Of a stretch of DNA of 64,000 nt, positions 54,639 to 63,526 are shown piece after piece. The notes under the pieces are model-generated. The model ran no database searches. It was not told the DNA's origin and worked only from the letters and a program-made list of their open reading frames with translations. Both the position numbers and the translations under genes were made by a program. How positions within the stretch are numbered: position 1 is the stretch's first letter; every line of letters starts with the position of its first letter. Source of the DNA: a bacterium HR40 (lineage in GTDB: Bacteria; Pseudomonadota; Alphaproteobacteria; Geminicoccales; Geminicoccaceae); NCBI GenBank assembly GCA_002898275.1, contig BEIQ01000003.1:1-64000 (forward strand), written 5' to 3'.

Positions 54639-57329
54639 TCAGTCGTCTTCCCGCTCGCTGCGGCCGAGACGCGCTGCCGAAACGATGTGTTCGTCCGGCT
54701 CGATGTCGAAGAGCCGCACCCCTTGCGTCTTGCGTCCCGCGATCCGGATCTCGGCGACGGGGATGCGGATCAGCTTGCCGCGGTCGGTGACCAGCACGAG
54801 ATGGTCGTCGTCCTCGACCGGAAACGTCGCAGCGACCCGGCCGTTGCGCTCGCTCGTGTCGACATTGATGATCCCCTGCCCCCCGCGGCTCGTGATCCGG
54901 TACTCGTAGGCCGAGCTGCGCTTGCCGAAGCCGTTGGCGGTGACCGCGAGCACGAACTGTTCCTGCCGGGCGAGCTCCGCGAACCGCTCCGGGGTCAGCA
55001 GCTGCAGGGGCGGCACGGGAGCCTCGCCCTCCTCGCCACCACCCCTCCGCATCGCTCCGGCAATGCGCAGATATTCGTCGCGCTCTTCGGCAGTCGCCTC
55101 GACGTGGGAGAGGATCGACATCGAGATCACTTCGTCGCCCGGCGCGAGCTCCATGCCCCGGATGCCCTCCGAGGCCCGCGAGCGGAACACCCGGAGGCTG
55201 GAAACCGGGAAGCGGATCGCCTTCCCGCGGGCGGTGGCGAGCAGCACGTCGTGGCTGTCGTCGCACACCGCCACGCCGATCAGCCGGTCGCCGGTCTCCA
55301 ACCCCATGGCGAGCTTGCCGTTCTGCGGCACGCGGACGAAGTCGGAGAGATCGTTGCGACGGACCTTGCCGCGGGCGGTAGCGAAAACCACGCTGAGGCT
55401 CGCCCACCGCGCCTCATCCTCGGGCAAAGGCAGGACCGCCGTGACGACTTCGCCCTCCGACATGGCGGGGAACAGATTGATCATCGCCTTGCCACGCGCC
55501 TGGGGCGTGCCGAGCGGCAGTTTGTACACCTTGAGCTTGTAGACCCGGCCGAAGTTGGTGAAGAACAGCACCGGCGTGTGGGTATCGGCGATGAAGAGCC
55601 GGCTCACGAAATCGTCCTCGTGGGTCTTCATGCCGGCCCGACCCTTGCCGCCCCGCCGCTGCGCCCGGTAGCTCGACAGCGCGACCCGCTTGATATAGCC
55701 GCGGTGGGTGACCGTCACCACCATGTCCTCGCGCTGGATCAGGTCTTCGACATCGGTGTCGATCTCGGCCTCGGTGTCGATCACCGTCAGCCGCGGCGTG
55801 GCGAAGCGCGCCCGCACTGCCTCGAGCTCCTCGATCATGACGGCGAGCAGGCGCTCGCACGAGCGCAGGACGGCGCGCAGGTCCTCGATGCGGCGGGCCA
55901 GCTCGTCGAGTTCCGTCTGGATCTTGTCGCGCTCGAGGGCGGTCAGGCGCTGCAGACGGAGCTCCAAGATGGCCTGCGCCTGCCGTTCCGACAGCCTGCA
56001 CGTGGTCACTCCCTCGGCCGGCGTGTCGGTAGCCCCTGCCTCCTCGACGAGACGGACGAGCGGCAGCACGTCACCCGCGGGCCAGTCGCGGGCGCAGAGC
56101 TCGGCCTTCGCCGTCTGCGGATCGGGAGCCCGCCGGATGAGGGCGATGACCTCGTCGATGTTGGCCACCGCTAGGGCGAGGCCGACCAGCACGTGCGCCC
56201 TCTCGCGCGCCCTCTCGAGCTCGTGCGCGGTGCGCCGCAGCACCACTTGCTCGCGGAAGGCGAGGAAGGCCTCGAGCACCTCCTTGAGGTTGAGGGTGAC
56301 CGGCCGGCCACCGGAAAGGGCGACCATATTGACGCCGAAGCTCGTCTGCAGCGGCGTGAAGCGATAGAGCTGGTTGAGGACGACCTCGGGGTCCGCCTCG
56401 CGCCGGAGTTCGATCACCACCCGCACCCCGTGCCGGTCGGACTCGTCGCGCAGGTCCGCCACCCCATCGACGCGCTTGTCGCGCACCACTTCGGCGATGC
56501 GCTCGACCAGCCGGGCCTTGTTGACGAGCCAGGGGATCTCGCTCACCACGATGGCGTAGCGGTCGCGGCGGAGCTCCTCGATGGTGGCGCGACCGCGCAC
56601 GACGATGGTGCCACGGCCAGTCGCGTAGGCCTGCTGGATCCCCGCCCGGCCGAGGACGATGCCGCCGGTCGGGAAATCCGGCCCCTGCACGATCTCGAAG
56701 AGATCGGACAGTTCGAGGTCCGGGTCGCGCAGGAGCGCGATGCAGGCGTCGATCACCTCGCCGAGATTGTGGGGCGGGATATTCGTCGCCATGCCGACCG
56801 CGATGCCGCCCGCTCCGTTGACCAAGAGATTGGGGAACTGCGCGGGCAGCACCACGGGCTCGCGCGCGCTCTCGTCGTAGTTCGGCCGCCAGTCGACCGT
56901 GTCCTTGTCGATGTCATCGAGGAGTGCGGCTGCCGCCGGCGCGAGCCGCGCCTCGGTGTAGCGCATGGCGGCCGGCGGGTCGCCATCCATGGAGCCGAAA
57001 TTGCCCTGGCCGTCGATCAGCGGCAGGCGCATGCTGAAGGGCTGCGCCAACCGCACCATGGCGTCGTAGATCGCGGCATCGCCATGCGGATGGTATTTGC
57101 CCATCACGTCGCCGACGATGCGCGCGCTCTTGCGGAAGGGTTGGCCGATATCGTAGCCGCCTTCCCGCATCGCATAGAGGATCCGACGCTGCACGGGCTT
57201 GAGCCCGTCGCGCACATCCGGCAGCGCCCGGCTGACGATCACGCTCATCGCGTAATCGAGATACGAGCGCTTCATCTCCTCCTCGAGGGAGACGAGCTCC
57301 ACGGAACGCGGCGCGAGACTGTCGGTCAA
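54639..57329 (-). CDS. gyrA: DNA gyrase subunit A
   Basis: 896 residues. The breakage-reunion domain shows [20 protein letters not shown], the quinolone region [18 protein letters not shown] and the active-site Tyr in [12 protein letters not shown]. The C-terminal DNA-wrapping propeller has the GyrA box [10 protein letters not shown]. At the position equal to E. coli Ser83 the residue is Ala; this occurs naturally in some alphaproteobacteria and tends to lower quinolone sensitivity (a prediction here). Head of the gyrA-coaD-queA-tgt unit. Confidence 0.98.
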   Translation of the reverse strand: MTDSLAPRSVELVSLEEEMKRSYLDYAMSVIVSRALPDVRDGLKPVQRRILYAMREGGYDIGQPFRKSARIVGDVMGKYHPHGDAAIYDAMVRLAQPFSMRLPLIDGQGNFGSMDGDPPAAMRYTEARLAPAAAALLDDIDKDTVDWRPNYDESAREPVVLPAQFPNLLVNGAGGIAVGMATNIPPHNLGEVIDACIALLRDPDLELSDLFEIVQGPDFPTGGIVLGRAGIQQAYATGRGTIVVRGRATIEELRRDRYAIVVSEIPWLVNKARLVERIAEVVRDKRVDGVADLRDESDRHGVRVVIELRREADPEVVLNQLYRFTPLQTSFGVNMVALSGGRPVTLNLKEVLEAFLAFREQVVLRRTAHELERARERAHVLVGLALAVANIDEVIALIRRAPDPQTAKAELCARDWPAGDVLPLVRLVEEAGATDTPAEGVTTCRLSERQAQAILELRLQRLTALERDKIQTELDELARRIEDLRAVLRSCERLLAVMIEELEAVRARFATPRLTVIDTEAEIDTDVEDLIQREDMVVTVTHRGYIKRVALSSYRAQRRGGKGRAGMKTHEDDFVSRLFIADTHTPVLFFTNFGRVYKLKVYKLPLGTPQARGKAMINLFPAMSEGEVVTAVLPLPEDEARWASLSVVFATARGKVRRNDLSDFVRVPQNGKLAMGLETGDRLIGVAVCDDSHDVLLATARGKAIRFPVSSLRVFRSRASEGIRGMELAPGDEVISMSILSHVEATAEERDEYLRIAGAMRRGGGEEGEAPVPPLQLLTPERFAELARQEQFVLAVTANGFGKRSSAYEYRITSRGGQGIINVDTSERNGRVAATFPVEDDDHLVLVTDRGKLIRIPVAEIRIAGRKTQGVRLFDIEPDEHIVSAARLGRSEREDD

Positions 57330-57407
57330 GGTCGGTACATCCGGAGATGCAGAGGCAGAGACGCCGGGCAGCGTGCGGGCACGCTAGCAGACAGGTCGCG
57401 TCGCGAC

Positions 57408-57435
57408 AACATATTGCACCGCAACAGAAAGGCAA
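57408..57435 (-). promoter_or_regulatory. Candidate promoter of gyrA
   Basis: On the minus strand TTGCCT (57435-57430) and TATGTT (57413-57408) are 16 bases apart, each matching 4 of 6 consensus bases. They lie in the only AT-richer patch upstream of gyrA, about 80 bases before its start codon. Confidence 0.45.
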
Positions 57436-57606
57436 GCGGGGCGCAGGGAATGGCCCGTGCGCGGTCGGGGACGCTTTCGCGGCGCAGTAAGCCCTTTACA
57501 GCCGCGGCGAATTCCCCCATATCGCGAGCCCCGTTCAGCCCAAGCACTGCGGCGCGCGCGGCGGCGGCTGACTGATCGTCTCGACTCGACCGGTTGGGAG
57601 GTCGGT

Positions 57607-58773
57607 ATGGCTGAGTGGCTCGGCAGCGCCGTGGCGCTGCACACGCGTGTTGCGGACGCAACCCCGCTCGTCCTCGTCCGGCCCCGGCAGATCCGGGCGC
57701 GGGCCCAGCGCGTCCTCGCCGCTTTTCCCGGCGAAGTGCTCTATGCCGTCAAGTGCAACGACGCGCCGGAGGTCCTCGATGCGCTGGTGGCGGGTGGGAT
57801 CCGCGGCTTCGATGTCGCCTCCATCGGCGAGATCCGCAACCTGCGCCAGCGCTTCGGCGAGCACATCGCGCTCGCCTTCATGCACCCGGTCAAGCCTGCG
57901 CCAGCCGTGCGCGAGGCCTATTTCGCCCATGGCGTGCGGCGCTTCGCCTTCGACCACCCGGACGAGCTCGCCCGCATCCGTGCCGCAACCGACGGAGCCG
58001 GGGACCTCGAGCTCGTGGTCCGCATCGCCGTCTCCGGCGAAGGCTCGGCCCTGCCGCTTTCCGGCAAGTTCGGCGCCACCCCCGAAGAGGCAGTGGCTCT
58101 GCTGCGCCTCGCCCGTCCCCACGCCCGCAGCCTCGGCCTCACCTTCCACGTCGGCTCGCAGTGCACCGAGCCTGCGAGCTTCGAGCGCGCGATCGCCCTT
58201 GCCGGCGAGATCGCTCGACGGGCCGGGGGCATCGACCACCTCGATGTCGGCGGGGGCTTTCCGGCCCGCTACACGGGCAGCGAGCCAGCGTTCGAGAGCT
58301 TCGTTCAGGCGATTCGGCGCGCCGTGCAGCGCGCCGGGCTGGGCCATGTCCGTCTCGCCTGCGAGCCCGGGCGGCTGCTCGTGGCCGACGGAGCCTCCGT
58401 GCTCACCCGCGTGGAGCTCAGACGCGGCCACAGCCTGTTCCTCGACGACGGCATCTACGGCAATCTCGCCGAACTGCGCTGGCTCGGACCTTGCTTCCCG
58501 ATCCGCGCCTTGCGCGACGGCCGGGTGCTGCACGGCCCGTCCGCCGACTTCGAGCTCTTCGGCCCGACCTGCGATTCCATCGACAGCATGCCAGGCCCCC
58601 ACCGCCTGCCCGAGGGTGTGCGGGCGGGTGACTTGCTCGAGGTGGGTATGGCCGGCGCCTACACCTGGGCCCTGAGGACACGCTTCAACGGCTTCCCCGA
58701 GGCGCGCCGGTTGTCGGTCGACGACCCCGCCTGGTACCTGCGAGAGGATCCGCAGGTCGCGCGCGCCGCTTGA
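57607..58773 (+). CDS. Type III PLP-dependent decarboxylase (ornithine decarboxylase-like)
   Basis: 388 residues, alanine-racemase fold. PLP lysine in VLYAVKCNDAPEVL; phosphate-binding GGGFPARY and CEPGRLLVADG; the second-subunit Cys/Asp motif GPTCDSIDSMPG; and the last block AGAYTWALRTRFNGF. The short length and lack of LysA-type inserts favour ornithine (or lysine/ornithine) decarboxylase making putrescine. The ATG at 57607 has gggagg 5 bases upstream. It is divergent from gyrA and followed by a clear terminator. Confidence 0.9.
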   Translation: MAEWLGSAVALHTRVADATPLVLVRPRQIRARAQRVLAAFPGEVLYAVKCNDAPEVLDALVAGGIRGFDVASIGEIRNLRQRFGEHIALAFMHPVKPAPAVREAYFAHGVRRFAFDHPDELARIRAATDGAGDLELVVRIAVSGEGSALPLSGKFGATPEEAVALLRLARPHARSLGLTFHVGSQCTEPASFERAIALAGEIARRAGGIDHLDVGGGFPARYTGSEPAFESFVQAIRRAVQRAGLGHVRLACEPGRLLVADGASVLTRVELRRGHSLFLDDGIYGNLAELRWLGPCFPIRALRDGRVLHGPSADFELFGPTCDSIDSMPGPHRLPEGVRAGDLLEVGMAGAYTWALRTRFNGFPEARRLSVDDPAWYLREDPQVARAA

Positions 58774-58860
58774 CAGGGTTTTCAATTCATGGTTGAAATC
58801 GGTTCGCGTTCGATCCCACGGTCGGGATCGGGCGTGACGTACCGACGAGACGGGACCCGG

Positions 58861-58890
58861 GGGGCCGTCCCGATGGACGGCCCCTCTCCT
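58861..58890 (+). terminator. Hairpin terminator after the decarboxylase gene
   Basis: A perfect 10-bp stem (58861-58870 with 58875-58884) and 4-base loop, followed by tctcctcgttctt. It lies between convergent genes and may stop transcription from both sides. Confidence 0.6.
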
Positions 58891-58895
58891 CGTTC

Positions 58896-59756
58896 TTAGC
58901 GCCCCATCTCGGCGCGGATCGCGGCGATCTCCTCGTCGGACGGGGCCGCGAGCAAGAACCGCAGGTCGATGCGGCGGTTGCGACGACGGCCTTCCGGCGT
59001 CGCCTCGGCGACCGCTGGTCGGCGCGCCTCATAGGCCGCGATTCCGAGCAAGGCTTCGCCGCGCGCGTTGCGCAACAGTTCCAGGGCAGGCTCGAATCCG
59101 ACGAGGGCGGTGAAGGTGTGGACACCGCGGGCAGCGGAAAGCTCCCAGTTGTCGCGGAAGGGACCGCCCTGCACCGGTACGTCGTCGGTATGTCCTTCGA
59201 TCAGCACCGCCTCGAGGATCGGTTGGGCTCCCTCCGGGCAGTGAGCCTGCAGAGCTGGCGGCGCGGCGCTGTAGCAAGGCAGTACCCGGACGAGGGCTGC
59301 GGCGAGTTCCCGCAGCGCGCGTTCGCCATCGCCGCGAAGCACGGCACTCCCGGAAGCGAACAGCAGTTCCTCCGGCAGCCGCAGGATGCCCTCTTCGGGC
59401 GAGAGTGCCACCCGCACCTCTCGCGCCGCGAGCAGCTCCACCACATCCTGGAGCATCTGGAGCCTTCGGCTCTCGCGACCGGCGAGGCGTTGCAGCACTT
59501 CCCCCACCGTGCGGCGTTCGGCCAGCAGCCGGTCGCGCTCGGCCGCGAGCCGCTGCCGCTCCTCCTGGGTTTGGGCGAGTTCCTGGAGGAGCCGCTGCGC
59601 CTCGACCCCGGCGTTGCGTTCAGCCACCCGGAAATTGAGGGCGAAGGCCATGAGCAGTATGATGAAGACGAACAACAGCCCGACCATGAGGTCGGACACC
59701 GAGGCCAGGTAGTTCCCCTCCTCGCCACCGGCGCGATCGGGCGCACCGACCTTCAC
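58896..59756 (-). CDS. ZorB-like OmpA/MotB-domain motor protein
   Basis: 286 residues. One transmembrane helix near the N terminus (residues about 20-42) is preceded by S-V-S-D-L-M-V-G, placing an Asp where MotB carries its proton-binding Asp. A helical linker rich in Arg/Glu/Leu follows, then a C-terminal OmpA-like peptidoglycan-binding domain: ILEAVLIEGHTDDVPVQGG, NWELSAARGVHTF and RRRNRRIDLRFLL. The GTG start overlaps the stop of the ZorA-like gene as GTGA. The pair would form a membrane proton channel anchored to the cell wall. No ZorC/D/E gene follows; the next gene is convergent. Confidence 0.83.
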   Translation of the reverse strand: MKVGAPDRAGGEEGNYLASVSDLMVGLLFVFIILLMAFALNFRVAERNAGVEAQRLLQELAQTQEERQRLAAERDRLLAERRTVGEVLQRLAGRESRRLQMLQDVVELLAAREVRVALSPEEGILRLPEELLFASGSAVLRGDGERALRELAAALVRVLPCYSAAPPALQAHCPEGAQPILEAVLIEGHTDDVPVQGGPFRDNWELSAARGVHTFTALVGFEPALELLRNARGEALLGIAAYEARRPAVAEATPEGRRRNRRIDLRFLLAAPSDEEIAAIRAEMGR

Positions 59757-61144
59757 CCTCCGCCTCCCGCACTCGATGGCGGCCGCAGCTCGCCATAGCC
59801 GAGCCGTTCGAGCTCGCGGCCGGTAGCAGTCAGCGCGGCCTCCAGTCGGGAGAGGACCGCGCCTTCGGCTTCGCGGCCGACCTGGTCCGTTCGGGCGAGC
59901 TCGGCCCGCAGGCGGCGGACCGCCTGCAAGCCGTCGTGGAGCCGCACCCACAGCTCGCGCAACACCGGCACGAGCTCGGCGCGGGCACGCTCGTCGCTAG
60001 CCGTCGAAAGCCGCTGCCAGACGGCCCGCAGTTGCTCGCCCAGCCGTTCGAGCAGGCTGGCGGCCCGCTCGACCGTCGTCCATGATTCCGGCTGCGCCGG
60101 CGACGTCGCGTCGCCCCCGCCTTTCGCCGACGGCCCCGGAGAGGACTGTGCCATCTCGAGCAGCCGGCGGATCTCCCGCAGCTCGTCCAGCACCGACCGA
60201 CCGAGATCGCGCTCGCCCACTACCTCCACTCGGGGAAGGGTCGGGCCCTGCCACCGCCGGGCCGGCTCGGGCTGGGCGATGTGCCCGAGCCACGAAGGAT
60301 CGCGGCCGAGACGCAGGGCGAGCTCGGCGATGGCCGCGCGCAGGGGTGCGACAGCCTCGCGCAGTTCTCGCTCGAGCTGCTCCTCGACGCGTGCCGGCAA
60401 GTCGTGGAGCCCCGTCCCGACGAGCCGCTGCAACTCCGTCGACTGCCGGCGCAGTTCTTCGATCTGCACGAGGGCGAGGCTCTCGCTGGTGAGCGGTACG
60501 GTGCGCGCCTCGAGGGCGTGGCAGAAGCGCAAAATCCGTGCCTGCACCCGGTGCAGTTGCGTTTTCTCCCGCCAGGAGAAGAGGATCGAACTCGCGAGCC
60601 CGGCGATCGAGGTGGCGAACTTGAAGGTCGCAGCCGCCAAGAGGTCGCCGAGAGCCGACTGGGCGACCGCCACGTCCGGGGCCCGTACGCCGCCGCTGGC
60701 GAAATGGAGGGCGGCGATGAGACCGACGAAGGTGAACAGCAGCCCGAGGCCGACCAGCAGGTTGGGTACGGCCTGATAAAACCTCAGGTTGAAGCCGCTC
60801 GCCAGCAGCAGACTTTCGTCGAAATGTTCCTGGGGCCGCCGCGTATAGCCCAGGACCTCGGTCGGGCGGGGTGCGGGCTCGAGCGTCGGAGCGAAGGCCC
60901 GCCAGGCGCCACCGACCACGGGATTGTCCGCCAGGGCTCGCGAGATGGTGGCGAAGCGATTGCGAAAACCGGCCGGGCCGTCGCTCTCTTCCACGACCGC
61001 GATCGCCCGGTCGAGGGCGTCGAGGACGACGGCGAGGCGACTGCGGAACACCCCCCAGATCACGAGCGCCCCGCAGGCAATGGCTGCCGAGAGCAGCCAC
61101 GGCAATTCCGGTCGTGCTAGAAGTCGGAAGAGATCGTCGCTCAC
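59753..61144 (-). CDS. ZorA-like MotA/TolQ/ExbB-family proton channel protein
   Basis: About 463 residues. Three membrane segments are seen: ELPWLLSAAIACGALVIWG, then VPNLLVGLGLLFTFVGLIAA, and then ATFKFATSIAGLASSILFS, the latter two matching the MotA/TolQ/ExbB channel helices. The order and the long cytosolic tail of about 260 residues (coiled-coil-like, with RVEEQLERELREAVAPLR and repeated Leu/Arg/Glu) resemble ZorA of Zorya defence systems. The GTG at 61144 has ggaacggg upstream; an ATG six codons earlier has no ribosome site. Coupled to the ZorB-like gene; divergent from the EAL gene. Confidence 0.8.
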   Translation of the reverse strand: MSDDLFRLLARPELPWLLSAAIACGALVIWGVFRSRLAVVLDALDRAIAVVEESDGPAGFRNRFATISRALADNPVVGGAWRAFAPTLEPAPRPTEVLGYTRRPQEHFDESLLLASGFNLRFYQAVPNLLVGLGLLFTFVGLIAALHFASGGVRAPDVAVAQSALGDLLAAATFKFATSIAGLASSILFSWREKTQLHRVQARILRFCHALEARTVPLTSESLALVQIEELRRQSTELQRLVGTGLHDLPARVEEQLERELREAVAPLRAAIAELALRLGRDPSWLGHIAQPEPARRWQGPTLPRVEVVGERDLGRSVLDELREIRRLLEMAQSSPGPSAKGGGDATSPAQPESWTTVERAASLLERLGEQLRAVWQRLSTASDERARAELVPVLRELWVRLHDGLQAVRRLRAELARTDQVGREAEGAVLSRLEAALTATGRELERLGYGELRPPSSAGGGG

Positions 61145-61389
61145 GCTGCCCGTTCCGCGCATGCGGGCGGGGCCGCCCGCTCGCTCTCGGCATCTCCTGC
61201 CGCGGCAAAGATCGATCCGCCAGTCGTCGGCCGCAAGAGTCGTACCTCGATGCCCGTTCGCTGTCGCGGCGCGACATCGCTCGCCTCGGATGTTCGCCTA
61301 GAACTTGCGACCCACCGGCTGTGGCCCTATTTCTGAGCCATTGCTGGAGGGTCCGCCCCAGTGCCCAGCGCGACGAGCCGGATCGGTCC

Positions 61390-63522
61390 ATGGCCGAGGT
61401 AGTGGTCGTCGACGACCGCGTCACCAACCGCAACATCCTCGCCCGGCTCGCCCAGTCGGTCGAGGAGGGGGTGGTGGTGCGGACCTTCGCCAGCGCCCGC
61501 GAGGCCCTGCAGGCGATGCTGGCGGCCCCGCCTCCGGATCTCATCGTCACCGACTACAGCATGCCGGAGATGGACGGGGCGACCTTCGTCACCCTCGTGC
61601 GCTCGCAGCCCGGCTTCGAGGACCTGCCGATCATCGTCGTCACCGTCTACGAGGAGCGGGATTTCTGCTATCGCGCGCTCGAGGCAGGGGCCACCGATTT
61701 CCTCCTCAGTCCCGTCGACCATGTGGAGTTCCGCGCCCGCGTCCGCAATCTTCTCACTCTGCGGCGGCAGCAGAAGATGCTGGCGCAGCGCGCGGCGCAG
61801 CTGGAAGAGGTGCTCAAGCAGCAGCCCCACCCCGGGTTCTGGGGCCCGCAGGCGGACTTGCGCCTTCTCCTCGACTCCCTTCCGGCCGCGATCAGTGTCG
61901 CCGACGAGCAGGGTCGGCTCGTCTACGTCAATCCGGCCTACGCCGGACTGTTCGCGACCACGCCCGAGCGGCTCGTCGGCCGCCTCATCGGCGAGGCCCA
62001 TGGCGAGGACTTCGCCACCCGGCACGCGGTGCTCAACGAGAAGGTGATGCAGTCCGGCCGCCCCCTCTTGCTCCCCAACCGGGAGCTGCTCGAGAACGGG
62101 CAGGAAACCCACGCTCTGCTCACCGTCAAGACCCCGCTCGACTGCCCCACCGGCCTGGGTCGGTGGGTGGTGTCGCTGTCCCTCGACGTCTCCGGCCTCG
62201 ACTTCGCCCAAGGCGAGCGACGGCGGGCCCACGATCCGCTCACCGGATTGCCCGGCGAGGAGATGATCCGGGAGCGCCTCGCCGAAGAGCTGGTGCGCGG
62301 CCGCCGTCATGGTCGCATGGTGGCACTCCATCTGCTCGACCTGGACCGTTTCAAGGGAATCGTCGAGGCCTTTGGCGACACCTTCGGCGACGAGCTGCTC
62401 GCTGCGGTAGCTCGGCGCCTCGCCGACCGGCTGCGCGAAACCGACTATCTCGGCCGGGTCCGGAGCGACGAGTTCGCCATGATCCAGACCGGCATCACCC
62501 GCATCGACGATGCCGCGGAGCTGTGCCGACGGGTGAGCGAGGCCTTCGCCGAGCCCTTCGTCGTGGCGGGACGGGAGGTCCATCTCAGCGCCAGCACCGG
62601 CATCACGCTCTTTCCCGGCGACGGGCGGACGGTCGAGACCCTGTTCAGGAACGCCGAGCTCGCCCTCATGCGCGCCAAGAAAGGCGGGCGCGACACCTAC
62701 CGGTTCTTCGCTGCCGAGATGAACACGGCGGCGCGCCGGGCCGTGGCTCTCGAACGCGAGCTGCGCCAGGCGCTCGCCGCCGATCAGTTCCTGGTCCACT
62801 ACCAGCCGAAGGTCGACCTCCACAGCGGGCGCGTGATCGGCATGGAGGCGCTACTGCGCTGGAACCACCCGCACCGCGGCGTCGTCCGGCCGGGCGAATT
62901 CATCGGCCTTGCCGAGGACATCGGTCTCATCGTGCCACTCACCCACTGGGTGCTGCAGTCGGCTTGCCGGCAGCTGCGCGAATGGCTCGCGATGGGTGCC
63001 CGCGGCCTCCAGCTGTCGGTCAATCTCTCGCCGGTCCACTTCCGCGAGCGCGGCATCGAATTCATGATCGAGCGGGTGCTCGCCGAGAGCGGCGTGCCAC
63101 CCCATCTCTTGGAACTCGAGTTGGTCGAGAGCGCGGTGATCGACAACACCCGCACCGCGCACGCGAGCTTGCGCTATCTGCAGAAACTCGGGGTGCAGCT
63201 CGCCATCGACGACTTCGGCACCGGCTACTCCTCGCTCTCCTACCTGCGGCGCCTGCCGGTGCATCGGCTCAAGATCGATCAGTCCTTCGTCCACAATCTC
63301 GAAAAGGGCTCGAGCGACGAAGTGATCGTACGGGCGATCATCGGCCTCGGCCACAGCCTCGACCTCAGGGTAGTGGCGGAAGGCGTGGAAACCGAGGCCC
63401 AGCTCGCGCGCCTGAGGGAGCTCGGCTGCGACGAGGCGCAAGGGGACTTCGTCGGGCCGCCGATGTCGGCCGAGGAGTTCGAAGAACGCTGCGTGCGGCC
63501 GCTGCTCGCAGCCGCGGAGTGA
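61390..63522 (+). CDS. REC-PAS-GGDEF-EAL cyclic di-GMP signalling protein
   Basis: 710 residues, soluble. An N-terminal receiver (VVVVDDRVTNRNIL; phospho-Asp in IVTDYSMPEMDG) has Ser where the conserved Lys is expected (FLLSPVD). A PAS domain follows (SLPAAISVADEQGRLVYVNP). The GGDEF domain has R-S-D-E-F in place of GGDEF and is likely inactive or a GTP sensor. The EAL domain is intact: GMEALLRWNHP, AIDDFGTGYSSLSYL and VVAEGVETEAQL. The protein is therefore predicted to break down c-di-GMP under control of phosphorylation. The sensor kinase gene begins 4 bases after its stop. Confidence 0.9.
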   Translation: MAEVVVVDDRVTNRNILARLAQSVEEGVVVRTFASAREALQAMLAAPPPDLIVTDYSMPEMDGATFVTLVRSQPGFEDLPIIVVTVYEERDFCYRALEAGATDFLLSPVDHVEFRARVRNLLTLRRQQKMLAQRAAQLEEVLKQQPHPGFWGPQADLRLLLDSLPAAISVADEQGRLVYVNPAYAGLFATTPERLVGRLIGEAHGEDFATRHAVLNEKVMQSGRPLLLPNRELLENGQETHALLTVKTPLDCPTGLGRWVVSLSLDVSGLDFAQGERRRAHDPLTGLPGEEMIRERLAEELVRGRRHGRMVALHLLDLDRFKGIVEAFGDTFGDELLAAVARRLADRLRETDYLGRVRSDEFAMIQTGITRIDDAAELCRRVSEAFAEPFVVAGREVHLSASTGITLFPGDGRTVETLFRNAELALMRAKKGGRDTYRFFAAEMNTAARRAVALERELRQALAADQFLVHYQPKVDLHSGRVIGMEALLRWNHPHRGVVRPGEFIGLAEDIGLIVPLTHWVLQSACRQLREWLAMGARGLQLSVNLSPVHFRERGIEFMIERVLAESGVPPHLLELELVESAVIDNTRTAHASLRYLQKLGVQLAIDDFGTGYSSLSYLRRLPVHRLKIDQSFVHNLEKGSSDEVIVRAIIGLGHSLDLRVVAEGVETEAQLARLRELGCDEAQGDFVGPPMSAEEFEERCVRPLLAAAE

Positions 63523-63526
63523 TCCC

